From NCBI RefSeq assembly GCF_001709345.1, contig NZ_MDTQ01000001.1:3658023-3722022 (forward strand): 64,000 nucleotides of DNA, given 5' to 3'. A program made the translations under genes and the position numbers. The notes under the pieces are model-generated. The model searched no databases, had not been told where the DNA came from, and saw only the letters and a list, made by a program, of their open reading frames with translations. Below are positions 46,236 to 55,589 of the stretch, one piece after another (position 1 is the stretch's first letter; each line of letters begins with the position of its first letter). This DNA is from Terasakiispira papahanaumokuakeensis. GTDB taxonomy: Bacteria > Pseudomonadota > Gammaproteobacteria > Pseudomonadales > Halomonadaceae.

Positions 46236-48253
46236 AAGCCAGGCGCCTACCGCCTTCCTTGGCCTGGTCGTTCAGTTTGAGCCCTAGGCTTTCAAGGCTG
46301 ATCGTACTGCTACTGGCCGCCGGGCTGACTTGGCTATGCCTCTCGTTATGGCAGTCTCCCTTGCGCTTGCTGGAAGAGCGGGTTGGGGCCATGGGGTGGG
46401 TCTGGTTTCCGGAAGATACGGCTGAGCAGCGATTGACCCTAGTGGCGATTGATGAGCGCAGCCTATCGGCACTGGGAAGCTGGCCTTGGCCGCGACAGCG
46501 TTTGCAGCAGTTGTCTCAAGACCTTTCTGAGGCGGGTGTCAGTCAGCAGCTTTATGACATTGTGCTTCCCGAATCTCGTTCAGGTGACCACTCGCTCGCG
46601 GCGACTTTGCATGAAACCCATGCGGTGTTGGCACAAGTGCCCTTGCTTCAGTCTCAGCAGCCTTTGCAATCAGGGGCGATGAGTGGGGCGATTGAGGGCA
46701 TGCGCTGCCGACCGCCTATCCCTGTGACAGAATACTTTCTGGCGAATCAGCCTGACTTCTCTTCAGTGGCTAAAGGCTATATCACGCCGATCGTTGATGA
46801 GGACGGTATGATTCGGCGGGTGCCGCCTTTGATTTGTGTCGAAGGCAAGGTTTACCCTTCTTTGGCATTGAGCGCACTGGTGAATGAACTTCACCAAGGA
46901 CGCCCGCTTCAGGCCAAAGATTTTAAGCTAACCCCCGGGCATGGCCTGTTTGAGGCGCCTTGGATACTCACTTTAACCGCTTACCCCAACGTCCAAATTC
47001 CGCTTGATCATGACGGCAATATGCGATTGGACTATCGGCTCTCGCCCAATGCCTTTACTGTGGTGCCCGCATTGGACGTGTTACAACATCAACAGCCCGA
47101 TATTTTGTTGGATAACACTTGGGCTTTAGTCGGCGCCACCGCTTTTGGGCTGGGTGATGTTGTCCCCACGCCGCATCAAGGTATGACCCCTGGCGTTGAG
47201 TTACAAGCCCGTATGATCGCGAGTCTGCTGGACGATCGTGTCCCCTATACCCCCAAAGGCTGGCTCGGCGTGCAGCTCTTGCTCATGCTCGTGATTTCTG
47301 GGGTCTTATGGTTACTGGCTTCTAGGCCCGGTAAAAGTAGCTTCCTGGGTTTGCCATTGGCGGGTCTTGTGGTGCCTGCCCTCGCTGTCGTGCTGCATAG
47401 CCTTGTACTATTGGCCCATAACATCTGGTTGGGTTGGTTGCCGGCTGCGTTATTTGCGAATGTCGCTGCGGCTTTATTGCTATTGCTGGAATACGGCCGC
47501 GTTCGGGTTGAGCGTTTGCGGGTCTACAACAACCTGAGCAGTTATCTTCCTGGGCATGTGGCCCATGAAATTGCTTACCACCAGCCGACCAATGCGATTC
47601 AGGCACGTCGCCAGAAGCTCGTTGTCTTATGTGCTGACCTGCGCAACTACTCCGCTTTCCAGGATGCGCAATCAGCCGAAGCGGCGGCGGCGCTATTGCA
47701 CTGCTTTTTCGTTGAAGCGTCTTCATTGGTCGAATCGTGCGGCGGCAGCATCCATGAATTCAAAGGGGATGCCATTATTGCCACCTGGTCGCTGGATAAC
47801 GCTTTGGCGCCAGAGGAGGCTTTATCCCAAGCGGTGCAAGCCTCAGTCTTGCTGGTGACCCGTATGCAAGAAATATTACCGCAGCACAATATGGCCGGGT
47901 TGGAGCCGATGAGCGTGGCGGTCGGCCTTGAATCCGGTACGGCATTAGTGGGATCAATTGGTCCGGCACATCGTCGCCATCATGCCTTGATGGGTCGACC
48001 CTTAACCTCCGCATTGCGCATCCAGGCGATGACGGCTGATTTAGGGCAGCCCGTACTGATTGGCGAACAGATGGCGCGTCAGCTCAAAGGCCGTGTCGAA
48101 TTACGATCGCAAGGACAATATATCTTGGAAGGACTGCGCCAGCCCTCTGAACTTTATGCGCTGTTGCCTGAGCATATCCCCGAAATGCCTGTGCCAGACG
48201 AGGAGAGCTTACAGCTTGATCTTCGGCTTATTAAAGGCGGGCGATCCTCCTAA
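46232..48253 (+). CDS. CHASE2-domain class III adenylate/guanylate cyclase-like protein
   Basis: A 673-residue membrane sensor-cyclase. A first helix (LIVLLLAAGLTWLCLSLW) leads to a periplasmic CHASE2 domain (about 45-340), then three helices (about 340-430), then a class III cyclase domain. Metal-binding Asp469 (VLCADLRNYS) and Asp513 (FKGDAIIATW) are present, as is Lys511. In the later motif, GRPLTSALRIQ stands where GDxVNxAARL is usual, so the transition-state Asn is Thr. Activity is therefore uncertain. The GTG at 46232 has GGGGAG upstream and overlaps the FecR stop (GTGA). It may relay a periplasmic signal from the FecR protein. Confidence 0.88.
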   Translation: MKARRLPPSLAWSFSLSPRLSRLIVLLLAAGLTWLCLSLWQSPLRLLEERVGAMGWVWFPEDTAEQRLTLVAIDERSLSALGSWPWPRQRLQQLSQDLSEAGVSQQLYDIVLPESRSGDHSLAATLHETHAVLAQVPLLQSQQPLQSGAMSGAIEGMRCRPPIPVTEYFLANQPDFSSVAKGYITPIVDEDGMIRRVPPLICVEGKVYPSLALSALVNELHQGRPLQAKDFKLTPGHGLFEAPWILTLTAYPNVQIPLDHDGNMRLDYRLSPNAFTVVPALDVLQHQQPDILLDNTWALVGATAFGLGDVVPTPHQGMTPGVELQARMIASLLDDRVPYTPKGWLGVQLLLMLVISGVLWLLASRPGKSSFLGLPLAGLVVPALAVVLHSLVLLAHNIWLGWLPAALFANVAAALLLLLEYGRVRVERLRVYNNLSSYLPGHVAHEIAYHQPTNAIQARRQKLVVLCADLRNYSAFQDAQSAEAAAALLHCFFVEASSLVESCGGSIHEFKGDAIIATWSLDNALAPEEALSQAVQASVLLVTRMQEILPQHNMAGLEPMSVAVGLESGTALVGSIGPAHRRHHALMGRPLTSALRIQAMTADLGQPVLIGEQMARQLKGRVELRSQGQYILEGLRQPSELYALLPEHIPEMPVPDEESLQLDLRLIKGGRSS

Positions 48254-48494
48254 GAGATCACGAAACCAAGAGACCAAAAGACCTCATCAATCGACATCAC
48301 CTCCTGAGGGTTGACCCCTTGTCGTGAGTTGCGCTTGGTTTAATATCGGTCTGTTGGTTTAATGTCATCATCTTGTATGAATGCTGTTGTCAGTGCTTGC
48401 ACTTATCGTGTGCTCACGCTAGATTCTGCGCGGGCTCAACACGGGGTCTGGAAAACGGGGTCTGGTGAAGCGTCTGATACAGGCCTTGAATTCG

Positions 48495-48611
48495 GTGATT
48501 GAGCGTTGTGATTGAGCGTTGTGATTGAGTGTTGTGATTGAGCGTTGTGATTGAGTGTTGTGATTGAGCGTTGTGATTGAGTGTTGTGATTGAGTGTTGT
48601 GATTGAGTGTG
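48495..48611. repeat. 13-bp tandem repeat, nine copies
   Basis: The unit GTGATTGAG(C/T)GTT starts at 48495 and recurs every 13 bases to 48611, with only C/T changes at the tenth position. The period is not a multiple of three, so it is not coding. It lies between two 16-bp direct repeats. Confidence 0.92.
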
Positions 48612-48679
48612 GAAGTCATTGACTTGGCCTTGTGGCTGGCACGGGTATAAAATTAGCCTCTTGATATTGTATGAATGCT

Positions 48680-48724
48680 GTTCTTGGAAGCGATGTTCTT
48701 GGAGGCGATGTTCTTGGAAGTCTT
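48680..48724. repeat. 15-bp imperfect triple repeat
   Basis: GTTCTTGGAAGCGAT, GTTCTTGGAGGCGAT and GTTCTTGGAAGTCTT follow one another. It is a short imperfect tandem repeat in the leader of the outer-membrane protein gene. Confidence 0.8.
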
Positions 48725-48903
48725 GAAGAGATGGACCTAGGCTCGTGACTGATGTGTAATGACGGGTGTGTGGCCTTGCCTCAGATGGCACACATTGAAT
48801 CAAAGGATGATAGTGAAGGTTGCCTTGTCTGTTGAGCCATAATCCGACGACCTCTTTTGCCCATGCTGTTTTTACCTCTATTTTTACAGCTGTCCAGCGC
48901 TTC

Positions 48904-50481
48904 ATGAGACCCGGCCTGCCGTTATGGCGTCATCGTCTCCTCGTGCTGCTGCTCTTGACTGTGGTGCACTGTGCCTGTCCTGTTTTGGCCCGCGCCGATG
49001 AGCGATCCCCCTCGCCTGTGCGATTTCTGAATCCTGAGCATTTTCTAAGCCCTGAACGTCCTTTAAGCCTTGAGCGCCCTCTGAATACGCTGCAGCCAAC
49101 GGATGATGCTGCTCCGGCAGGTTGGTCTGCCCCCCCTATGTTCGCTTCATCTCAGTTCGCTTCATCTCAGTCTGCTTCATCGGGGTCTGATTTCTCTCAA
49201 TCTGATTTATCTCGGTCTAAGCCGCCTGCCGCAGCGTTCAGCTGTGATGTGGTTATGCCCGTGCCGCCTCAAAATCTGGCGCAATGGCAGCAAGTGAAAG
49301 TGCAGCTCTCCCCCTTGGTGACCGCCTGTGATCATGATCCTCAATTTTTATCCCTGTTAGGCGCCGCTCAGCTGAATACCGGTGCCCTCGATGAGGCCCT
49401 CAAAACGCTTGAACGGGCGCTCATGCTGGACCCGCAACAAGGGGGCGCTCGTATTGACTATGCCCAAGCTTTATTTCTCACCGGCCAGCCTTTTGCGGCA
49501 TTGGATTTGAATCATGAGCTGTTGTCGGCAGACGGTATGCCTGACCGCCTGCGTGAGCGCTTGCAAGCGCGTCGCAAACAATGGCGAGCGGCATTAAGTC
49601 AGTGGCATCAACAGCTGATGATCTCCGTTGGCCGTGATACCAATTTAAACTCAGCGCCTGACCAGTCAGTGATACGGCTGACCTTGCCTGAAACTGACTT
49701 GGCCCTGTCATTGTCCGGGGATGATCGCCCTAAAGCAGGCAATACGCTGCGCCTGTTTTGGGGGTTGCGTTATGAGCAGCAAAAAACCGATGGCCGCTTT
49801 TACGCAAAAGCCAGCCTCAACAGTCGTAACACGCATGATACGGATTTTAGTGCCCATCAGCTGGCGCTAGAGGTTGGGCGTCACTATGACACCGCTTTAG
49901 GGCAGCTGGATTTATCCTTGAGTGGGCAGGGGCTCCAGTATGGCGGAAGCTTGCTTTACACTGGCCTGGATGGTGCGTTGGATTGGTTGGCGCCAGTCTC
50001 GGGTCTAGGATGTCAGCCAGGGCTTTCCGGTAACCTGCTGTATCAACGCTTTCCCGGTGATCGTGGGCTTGATGGGCGTGAGCAACGGTTTGGCCCCGCA
50101 TTAGAGTGCCAATGGGGGCGATTCAATACCGCATTAAAAGTGCACGGCATACTGAATCAGGGGGTTCATTCTGATCGTATCGGCGGGGATCGTGATGGCT
50201 GGAATGCTGAATGGCAAATGGCTTATCCGGTGGCATCAGGCCAGCTTTCTGGCAGTTTTGGCTGGACACAGTTGGAAGATCGGCGCGGTTATAGTCCACT
50301 CTTGGATGACGGCGCGCCGCGACAGATTCGTCAATATCACTATGCCGCCCAATATCTACAGCCGATCGGGCCCTCTAAAGCACTGACGTTGAGTGTCCAG
50401 CGTCGAATACAGCGCAGCAATCTGGCCTTGTTTGAGCATCAAAATACCCAATATGAAGTGGGTATCCTGTGGATATTCTGA
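48904..50481 (+). CDS. TPR-containing outer-membrane beta-barrel protein (SLAM-like layout)
   Basis: A 525-residue protein from the ATG at 48904, which begins a clean signal peptide (RLLVLLLLTVVHCACPVLARA). A low-complexity segment follows, with FASSQ/SASS repeats and NPEHFLSPERPLSLERPL. A TPR region comes next (LLGAAQLNTGALDEALKTLERALMLDP, shown here only in part, about 160-230). The last 290 residues alternate short beta strands and end WIF, the outer-membrane barrel signature. N-terminal TPRs plus barrel is the layout of surface lipoprotein assembly modifiers. An in-frame TTG at 48820 would put residues before the signal. A role in surface assembly beside FecR and the giant proteins is inferred. 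Confidence 0.78.
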   Translation: MRPGLPLWRHRLLVLLLLTVVHCACPVLARADERSPSPVRFLNPEHFLSPERPLSLERPLNTLQPTDDAAPAGWSAPPMFASSQFASSQSASSGSDFSQSDLSRSKPPAAAFSCDVVMPVPPQNLAQWQQVKVQLSPLVTACDHDPQFLSLLGAAQLNTGALDEALKTLERALMLDPQQGGARIDYAQALFLTGQPFAALDLNHELLSADGMPDRLRERLQARRKQWRAALSQWHQQLMISVGRDTNLNSAPDQSVIRLTLPETDLALSLSGDDRPKAGNTLRLFWGLRYEQQKTDGRFYAKASLNSRNTHDTDFSAHQLALEVGRHYDTALGQLDLSLSGQGLQYGGSLLYTGLDGALDWLAPVSGLGCQPGLSGNLLYQRFPGDRGLDGREQRFGPALECQWGRFNTALKVHGILNQGVHSDRIGGDRDGWNAEWQMAYPVASGQLSGSFGWTQLEDRRGYSPLLDDGAPRQIRQYHYAAQYLQPIGPSKALTLSVQRRIQRSNLALFEHQNTQYEVGILWIF

Positions 50482-50873
50482 GGATATTCAAATATAGACA
50501 CAAAAAACCACAGAGATCTTGATCCATCGCGGGATTGTTGGCTTGTCACTGCCGGGGCAAGTGACTAGTATGTTGAAGCCTTTGATATGAGGGCTGTTGC
50601 TTTATTGACCATTTTAAATGGTGCCTCATAAAAGCATGATAATGAATTGATGGTTCGTGTGATTGACGTCACACAAGCTTTTAACAAGATCCATTAACTT
50701 GGATCGTCGATGATCAGCGACTATCGCATTGATAGCGTTGATCTGTTGGAATCCTGGTATACGGCTATGGAATCAAGCGTATTACCTGGTGTTTGAGTTC
50801 AGTGTCGTATCAATCAAAAGTCGAACTGAAACTCACAAGATGACTAACCCTTGATCAAGGAGTTACACAAGAT
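50482..50873. other. Promoter region of the first giant surface protein gene
   Basis: 392 bases with no gene. It holds the Crp-type box at 50658-50673, 201 bases before the ATG, and an AAGGAG ribosome site (about 50858). The long leader and strongly optimised codons downstream fit a highly expressed gene. No -35/-10 pair could be chosen with confidence. Confidence 0.5.
50658..50673. promoter_or_regulatory. Crp-type binding box ahead of the first giant surface protein
   Basis: TGTGA-TTGACG-TCACA is an exact match to the CRP consensus with 6-base spacer. It is the second exact box found in the window, and both lie in upstream regions of the secretion/surface-layer genes. Confidence 0.75.
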
Positions 50874-53800
50874 ATGTTGACTAAAACTGAAGTGTCTGCC
50901 GTCACGGCTGGCCTGCTGGGTATTGCACCGGGCGGCTTCGCCGATGATCTGGGTAAAGCGTTTAACACGCAGAAAGACCTGGCCGACTTCCTGATGAACA
51001 CCGGCGTGTTCAAAAGCATGTACGGTGAAAACCTCTCTAACGAAGAGTTCACCACCAAGTTCATGCAGAAAATGCTGGGCGATACAGTCCCGCAGGAATC
51101 TTTTGACAGCATCGTAGCTGACTTTGTCGCGGTTCTGGATGCAGGCGGCGAGCGCTCACAGTTTGTTGCGAATGCCGTGTCTGTACTGCCGATCATCACC
51201 AATGCTGATCTGCAAGAAGCGCGTGCCGCATTCAAAGAAAAAGTGGCCAATGCTGCTGCTTATAACGGTAACTCTGAAAACCTGGATGATCTGGCCGGTG
51301 TTCTGAACGGTGAAACACCGACTGAACCGACTGATCCGGGTACGCCGGGCGAAACGTTCCGTCTGTCTGTTGCTGATGACATGGTCACTGGCACCGCAAA
51401 CAACGACACCATCATCGCCAACGTTCTGCAGAATGATGCAGGCCAGTCTGCCAACAGCCTGGGTTCTGGTGATGTCATCGACGGTGGCGCTGGCGTTGAT
51501 ACCCTGGAGGCAACACTGCGTCCGGAATATGACTTGGCTCAGCAGCCGGTACCGGTTGTACCGACCACGGTTAACGTTGAAAATGTTTCTGTTGAAGCGC
51601 TGTCTGGTGTGACTGACACCATTCTGGACGCGGGCAAAATGTCAGGCGTTAACAGCTTCACTAACTTTGAAAGCGAAAACAACCTGACCATTCAGGATGT
51701 CCGCATCAAAGAATCTCAAGCGACTGTTGACATCAAGCTGAAGATGGAAAGCGTCGATCACCACGAAGACTTCACCGTGCTGTTCGATTCTAACTCGCTG
51801 CGCGCCAAGCCGAACGAAACCGCTAACTCAGCGATCGTACTGCGTTTGGACGACGGCCGTGGTACTGATGACCAGCCGCTGGCGACACTGAAGTTCAACC
51901 TGTCATTCAACATCAATGGCAACGATATCGAAATCAGTGATATCACGCCGGTTGACGGCACTTACCAAGGCTTGGTCACTGCGATCCAGAATGCCCTGGC
52001 CGACATTCCGCAAGCGGAAGGTCTGAGCGTTGAACTGGGTAACGCCTTTACCGCTATCGACATCACCAAAGCCGATGGTTCTGTTGTTTCTGAACCGGCT
52101 GACGGTGTTGACGTCATCATCCGTGATGCATCCGGCGGCGAATTCGAAGACGTGAACTTCGATCCGCAATCCGTCGGTGGTACCTTCTCTATCAAAGGTG
52201 GCGCGACTGCAGAACAGCCTGACACCATCACCAACAAAATCACCAGCGACATCACGCTGGACAACGTTGGCCGCGGCAGTGTCGGTGGTGACGTTGTGAT
52301 CGGTGGTATGTCGGGCACTAAAGGCGTTGAAAAACTGCTGGTTCACGTTGATCGTGACAGCAACATCGCCAGCCTGGGCACGACTGCACGCACGGCTGAC
52401 GCGGTTGAAAACCCCGGTCAGCTGGATCTGGACGAAGTTGTGGTTGACTCTGTTGCCGATGGCGCCAATGGTGACCTGGTGATCGGTCAGCTGACTGACG
52501 TTCAAGACTTTGACTCCACCAGCTTCAATGGCAACAGCCTGACTGTCACGTCTGACATCACTGACGCCGTAGTTGCGCGTGATCTGGATATGCCGGGTCA
52601 GTACAGCGAAGTCAACTATGACTACAAGCTGGGCGCCAACAACAACAACCTGACTCTGAATGTGGCTCAGGAAGCCGTCGGTCATGACGACTTCAACCTG
52701 AACATCACCGGTACAGGTAACAACACCATTGTGGTTGACGTGGCCGATAACGGTTACAACACCAACAATGTGAACTGGTATAACAACCAGTCCAACCTGG
52801 ATAACATCAACGTTAACACTGGCTCTGGCTCAGACTTCGTTTGGACCAAAGGTTGGGGCGATGCCAACATCAGCACTGGTGCGGGTAACGACACTATCGT
52901 CACCGATAACACCGGTGAAAAAGCGACCTGGATCTTCAATGGCACAGGTGCACCGGAAGATGTGAATGGCAACCCGACTGGTTTTGGTTTTGCTTACACC
53001 AACAATGGCGTAACAAACTCAATTGTCTACAAAGGGTCTGTCACCGTCACCTTGTCTGACGATGCGGCCGCTGCCCTGGGTGACGAAGGCTTTGAAGCCA
53101 CCGTTCAACTGGATGACAGCATCATCTTCGGTAGCGCCAAAGCGCTGAACGATGCGATCAAAGAAGCGATCAACACGCCGACCCTGAACGGTGAGCGTAA
53201 TGAGCTGAGCAGCCTGCTGACCGCAGAAGACGGCCCGAATGGCAGCTTGATCATTCGTTCCAACATCGATGGTCAGGTCGTGAATGAGAACCTGCAAGTC
53301 GCCTTCACACCGGTCGATACGACTGATGCGACCGCTTGGAACTCCAGCAATGCCTCCACTTTGACCAATGCGATTGCTGAAGCGACCAGTCAGTCTGATT
53401 ATGCGCTGCCTGCCAACCTGGATACTGTCCTGGGTGATCCGGCCACATCAACTGATTTGACCGGTCAGCAAGAGCTGGCTAATGCCGGTACTGACAGCAC
53501 CGCGGTCAGCAGCAACGTGGTGAATGCAGGAACAGGTGATGACCTGATCGTACTGGGTACAGGCAACGGTGCCGACACCATCGTGATCGACGGCACTAAC
53601 CTGGGTCAGAACACCATCGTCCACTTCAACGCGGCGCAAGACAAAGTTGATCTGAGTGCCTACCTGGTTGACCGTCAAGACGGCACTTCCGGGTCTGACA
53701 TCTCTTCAACAGTGATTCCGGTGAATACTGCGAATGCCAACACTGTTGACGTTCTGAATGGCTTTACCAATGGTACAGCGACCCAGAACTGGAGCTCTTT

Positions 53801-55484
53801 GGATGCGGCTGCAATCAAAGCAGACCTCGAAGGGACGACAAGCTTCACTGGTTTCACTGCACCGACTGAGCTGACCAGCAACGCACCGGGCAACCTGCAC
53901 AACAGCAACCAGACGAACCACGTGATTGCCGTTGAAAACCCGGAAAACGATGGTGAGTACAAGTTCTTCCACATCGTGGTTGATCACACTGACGAAAGCG
54001 ATCGTGGTTACAGCGTCTCTGAAATCGGTACCTTCGATTTCGGTGACACCGTGACTGATACTGATCTGCTGACAGGTAGCTATGCTGGCACGCCGAACAA
54101 CCCGAGCCCCTCTTCTGTCTTCACTTTAGAAGAAGCCGATGGTCAGCTGCTGGATAGCGACGCTCAGGATCTGGAAATCACTGTCGGTCGTGATGCTGAC
54201 CTGACTCAGGAATACTTCCTGCGTCTGGTTGACCAGAACATCACCTTCAGCTTCGCCAGCGAAGCCCAGACCGTTGTTCTGTCTCAGAACAGCTTCATCG
54301 ATGTTGATGGTGCGACTGGTAACCTGACCATCGATGGTGGTGCACTGGATGTGTCTAACCTGCGTCCGTCTCAGTTCCTGCCGAGCGCCGGTGGCCAGAC
54401 AGGGGTTGTCCTGAACTCTACCCTGGTAATGTCTCAGGCTCAGGCAGCAGCTTTAGCTGCTGATGGCACTCTGTTCTACTCCAACTCTGACACGAACAGC
54501 CAGATCATCGTTGAGCTGGATAACGGTACAGAAAATGTGATTACCCTGCCGACAGGTGATCAGAGCAACAATGATCGTGCGATCACGTTGACAACTGCTG
54601 CTAATCCTGAAGATGGCTTCGAAGGTTCGGCTCCGGTATCTATCCCGACTGACGACATCCCGTCTGACAACGGTGGTGACAACGGTGACACGACGCCTAT
54701 GTTCTCTATCCAGGACATCCAGGAGACCGACTTCACTGCACCGACGGATGCCTATAACATCGTCGATTCAGCGGATAACCTGACTGGCACTAATTACACC
54801 GATCTGGATCCAGCCCTGAAAACGATCGTTGATGGTGCTGCTAAAGTCATCGCGACTGTTGGCACAACAACTGATCTGTCTGGTCTGGATCTGAGTGTTG
54901 CGGGTGTTGATGAAATCAGTGTGGGTGAGAATGATGTCACTGCGACAGTTTCTGCGGCTCAGCTGAGCTTGGTCACTGGTGCAGATTCATCTGACACCCT
55001 GACCGTCAACACGCTGGATGGTGAAACTGTTGAGGCAACTGCTGCGACTGAAACCTTCGACTTCGAAGATACAGCTCCGACTACAGCAGCAACCATCACT
55101 GGCTTCACTACTGGTACAGATAAGATCGACCTGTCTGGCCTGGCAGGGGGCACTGTTGAGACCTCTATCGATAATGGCGATACAGGTACTGGTAACACTG
55201 AATTTGCTCTGAAAGCTGGCAACGTCTACCTGCTGACTACTGGCTCTACTGTAGCTAATACACCAGCAGATGCGGCGACCTTCATTGCAAGCGAAGCTGA
55301 TGCAGAAGGCCTGACTGATCTGGCTGATGGTGAGACTGCTTACTTCGCCATTGCAGATGGTACTGATACTGCGCTGTATGCTTACACTGCCGCTAATGGT
55401 GCAGCCGGTGTCGCTGATACTGAACTGTCTCTGATCGGGACAGTTAACGGTGACTTAGCTGCTGGCGATATCGTTGCTGCCTAA
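50874..55484 (+). CDS. Giant type I-secreted surface-layer-like protein 1
   Basis: A 1536-residue acidic, Asp/Thr/Asn-rich protein without cysteine-rich or N-terminal signal features. Residues 1-140 are helical and resemble the DUF4214-type domain of S-layer proteins (DLADFLMNTGVFKSMYG). RTX-like glycine/aspartate motifs are scattered: GDVIDGGAGVDTL (near 202), TGSGSDF and STGAGNDTIV (near 650-670) and NAGTGDDLIVLG (near 883). The end has TGTDKIDLSGLAGG and a hydrophobic C-terminus (GDIVAA) suited to type I export. Codons are strongly optimised (CTG, AAC, GGT, CGT), indicating very high expression. AAGGAG precedes the ATG. A Crp-type box lies upstream and a strong terminator downstream. Residues 251-857 are nearly duplicated in the next gene. 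Confidence 0.85.
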   Translation: MLTKTEVSAVTAGLLGIAPGGFADDLGKAFNTQKDLADFLMNTGVFKSMYGENLSNEEFTTKFMQKMLGDTVPQESFDSIVADFVAVLDAGGERSQFVANAVSVLPIITNADLQEARAAFKEKVANAAAYNGNSENLDDLAGVLNGETPTEPTDPGTPGETFRLSVADDMVTGTANNDTIIANVLQNDAGQSANSLGSGDVIDGGAGVDTLEATLRPEYDLAQQPVPVVPTTVNVENVSVEALSGVTDTILDAGKMSGVNSFTNFESENNLTIQDVRIKESQATVDIKLKMESVDHHEDFTVLFDSNSLRAKPNETANSAIVLRLDDGRGTDDQPLATLKFNLSFNINGNDIEISDITPVDGTYQGLVTAIQNALADIPQAEGLSVELGNAFTAIDITKADGSVVSEPADGVDVIIRDASGGEFEDVNFDPQSVGGTFSIKGGATAEQPDTITNKITSDITLDNVGRGSVGGDVVIGGMSGTKGVEKLLVHVDRDSNIASLGTTARTADAVENPGQLDLDEVVVDSVADGANGDLVIGQLTDVQDFDSTSFNGNSLTVTSDITDAVVARDLDMPGQYSEVNYDYKLGANNNNLTLNVAQEAVGHDDFNLNITGTGNNTIVVDVADNGYNTNNVNWYNNQSNLDNINVNTGSGSDFVWTKGWGDANISTGAGNDTIVTDNTGEKATWIFNGTGAPEDVNGNPTGFGFAYTNNGVTNSIVYKGSVTVTLSDDAAAALGDEGFEATVQLDDSIIFGSAKALNDAIKEAINTPTLNGERNELSSLLTAEDGPNGSLIIRSNIDGQVVNENLQVAFTPVDTTDATAWNSSNASTLTNAIAEATSQSDYALPANLDTVLGDPATSTDLTGQQELANAGTDSTAVSSNVVNAGTGDDLIVLGTGNGADTIVIDGTNLGQNTIVHFNAAQDKVDLSAYLVDRQDGTSGSDISSTVIPVNTANANTVDVLNGFTNGTATQNWSSLDAAAIKADLEGTTSFTGFTAPTELTSNAPGNLHNSNQTNHVIAVENPENDGEYKFFHIVVDHTDESDRGYSVSEIGTFDFGDTVTDTDLLTGSYAGTPNNPSPSSVFTLEEADGQLLDSDAQDLEITVGRDADLTQEYFLRLVDQNITFSFASEAQTVVLSQNSFIDVDGATGNLTIDGGALDVSNLRPSQFLPSAGGQTGVVLNSTLVMSQAQAAALAADGTLFYSNSDTNSQIIVELDNGTENVITLPTGDQSNNDRAITLTTAANPEDGFEGSAPVSIPTDDIPSDNGGDNGDTTPMFSIQDIQETDFTAPTDAYNIVDSADNLTGTNYTDLDPALKTIVDGAAKVIATVGTTTDLSGLDLSVAGVDEISVGENDVTATVSAAQLSLVTGADSSDTLTVNTLDGETVEATAATETFDFEDTAPTTAATITGFTTGTDKIDLSGLAGGTVETSIDNGDTGTGNTEFALKAGNVYLLTTGSTVANTPADAATFIASEADAEGLTDLADGETAYFAIADGTDTALYAYTAANGAAGVADTELSLIGTVNGDLAAGDIVAA
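51624..53446 (+). repeat. Near-identical 1.8-kb block, copy 1 (partner 56677-58499)
   Basis: From CTGGACGCGGGCAAAATG onward the DNA matches the second giant gene at a constant offset of 5053 bases, with only scattered single-base changes. It ends near GGTGATCCGGCCACA, where indels begin. Similarity continues more patchily to about 54660. Confidence 0.93.
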
Positions 55485-55589
55485 TCACTTGATGTGATGC
55501 CTGACCCGGCTTCGGCCGGGGCAGGTTCAAGGCTTAGTGATACCGTAGTGGTAGTACAGTAGTTGAAGTAAAGTACTTGTCGTAAAAAG

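Larger units (their letters stand above)
48254..48903. other. 650-base repeat-rich gap before the outer-membrane barrel gene
   Basis: No real gene is seen. The gap holds a 16-bp direct repeat (TTGTATGAATGCTGTT at 48373-48388 and 48667-48682). Between the copies lies the 13-bp tandem array, followed by the 15-bp triple repeat. Any long frame through it is an artefact of the repeats, since a 13-bp period gives the same peptide pattern in all frames. Confidence 0.6.

Noticed and set aside
48495-48611. Possible CRISPR array
   Set aside because: The units are directly adjacent with no unique spacers and are only 13 bp; no cas genes are present. The same holds for the 14-bp array at 44306.
48414-48905. 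Minus-strand open frame through the 13-bp array giving repetitive HNTQSQHSIT-type peptides
   Set aside because: A 13-bp period reads the same in every frame; the peptide is a by-product of the repeat with no family features or start signal.
50738-50763. TTGATC / TATACG as promoter of giant gene 1
   Set aside because: The spacer is only 14 bases, too short for a standard sigma-70 promoter, so no promoter was assigned.
51903-52685. Long minus-strand open frame inside giant gene 1 (and its twin at 56881-57819 in gene 2)
   Set aside because: It is opposite a codon-optimised gene. The frame stays open because of the biased codons, lacks a ribosome site, and the twin exists only because the DNA is duplicated.
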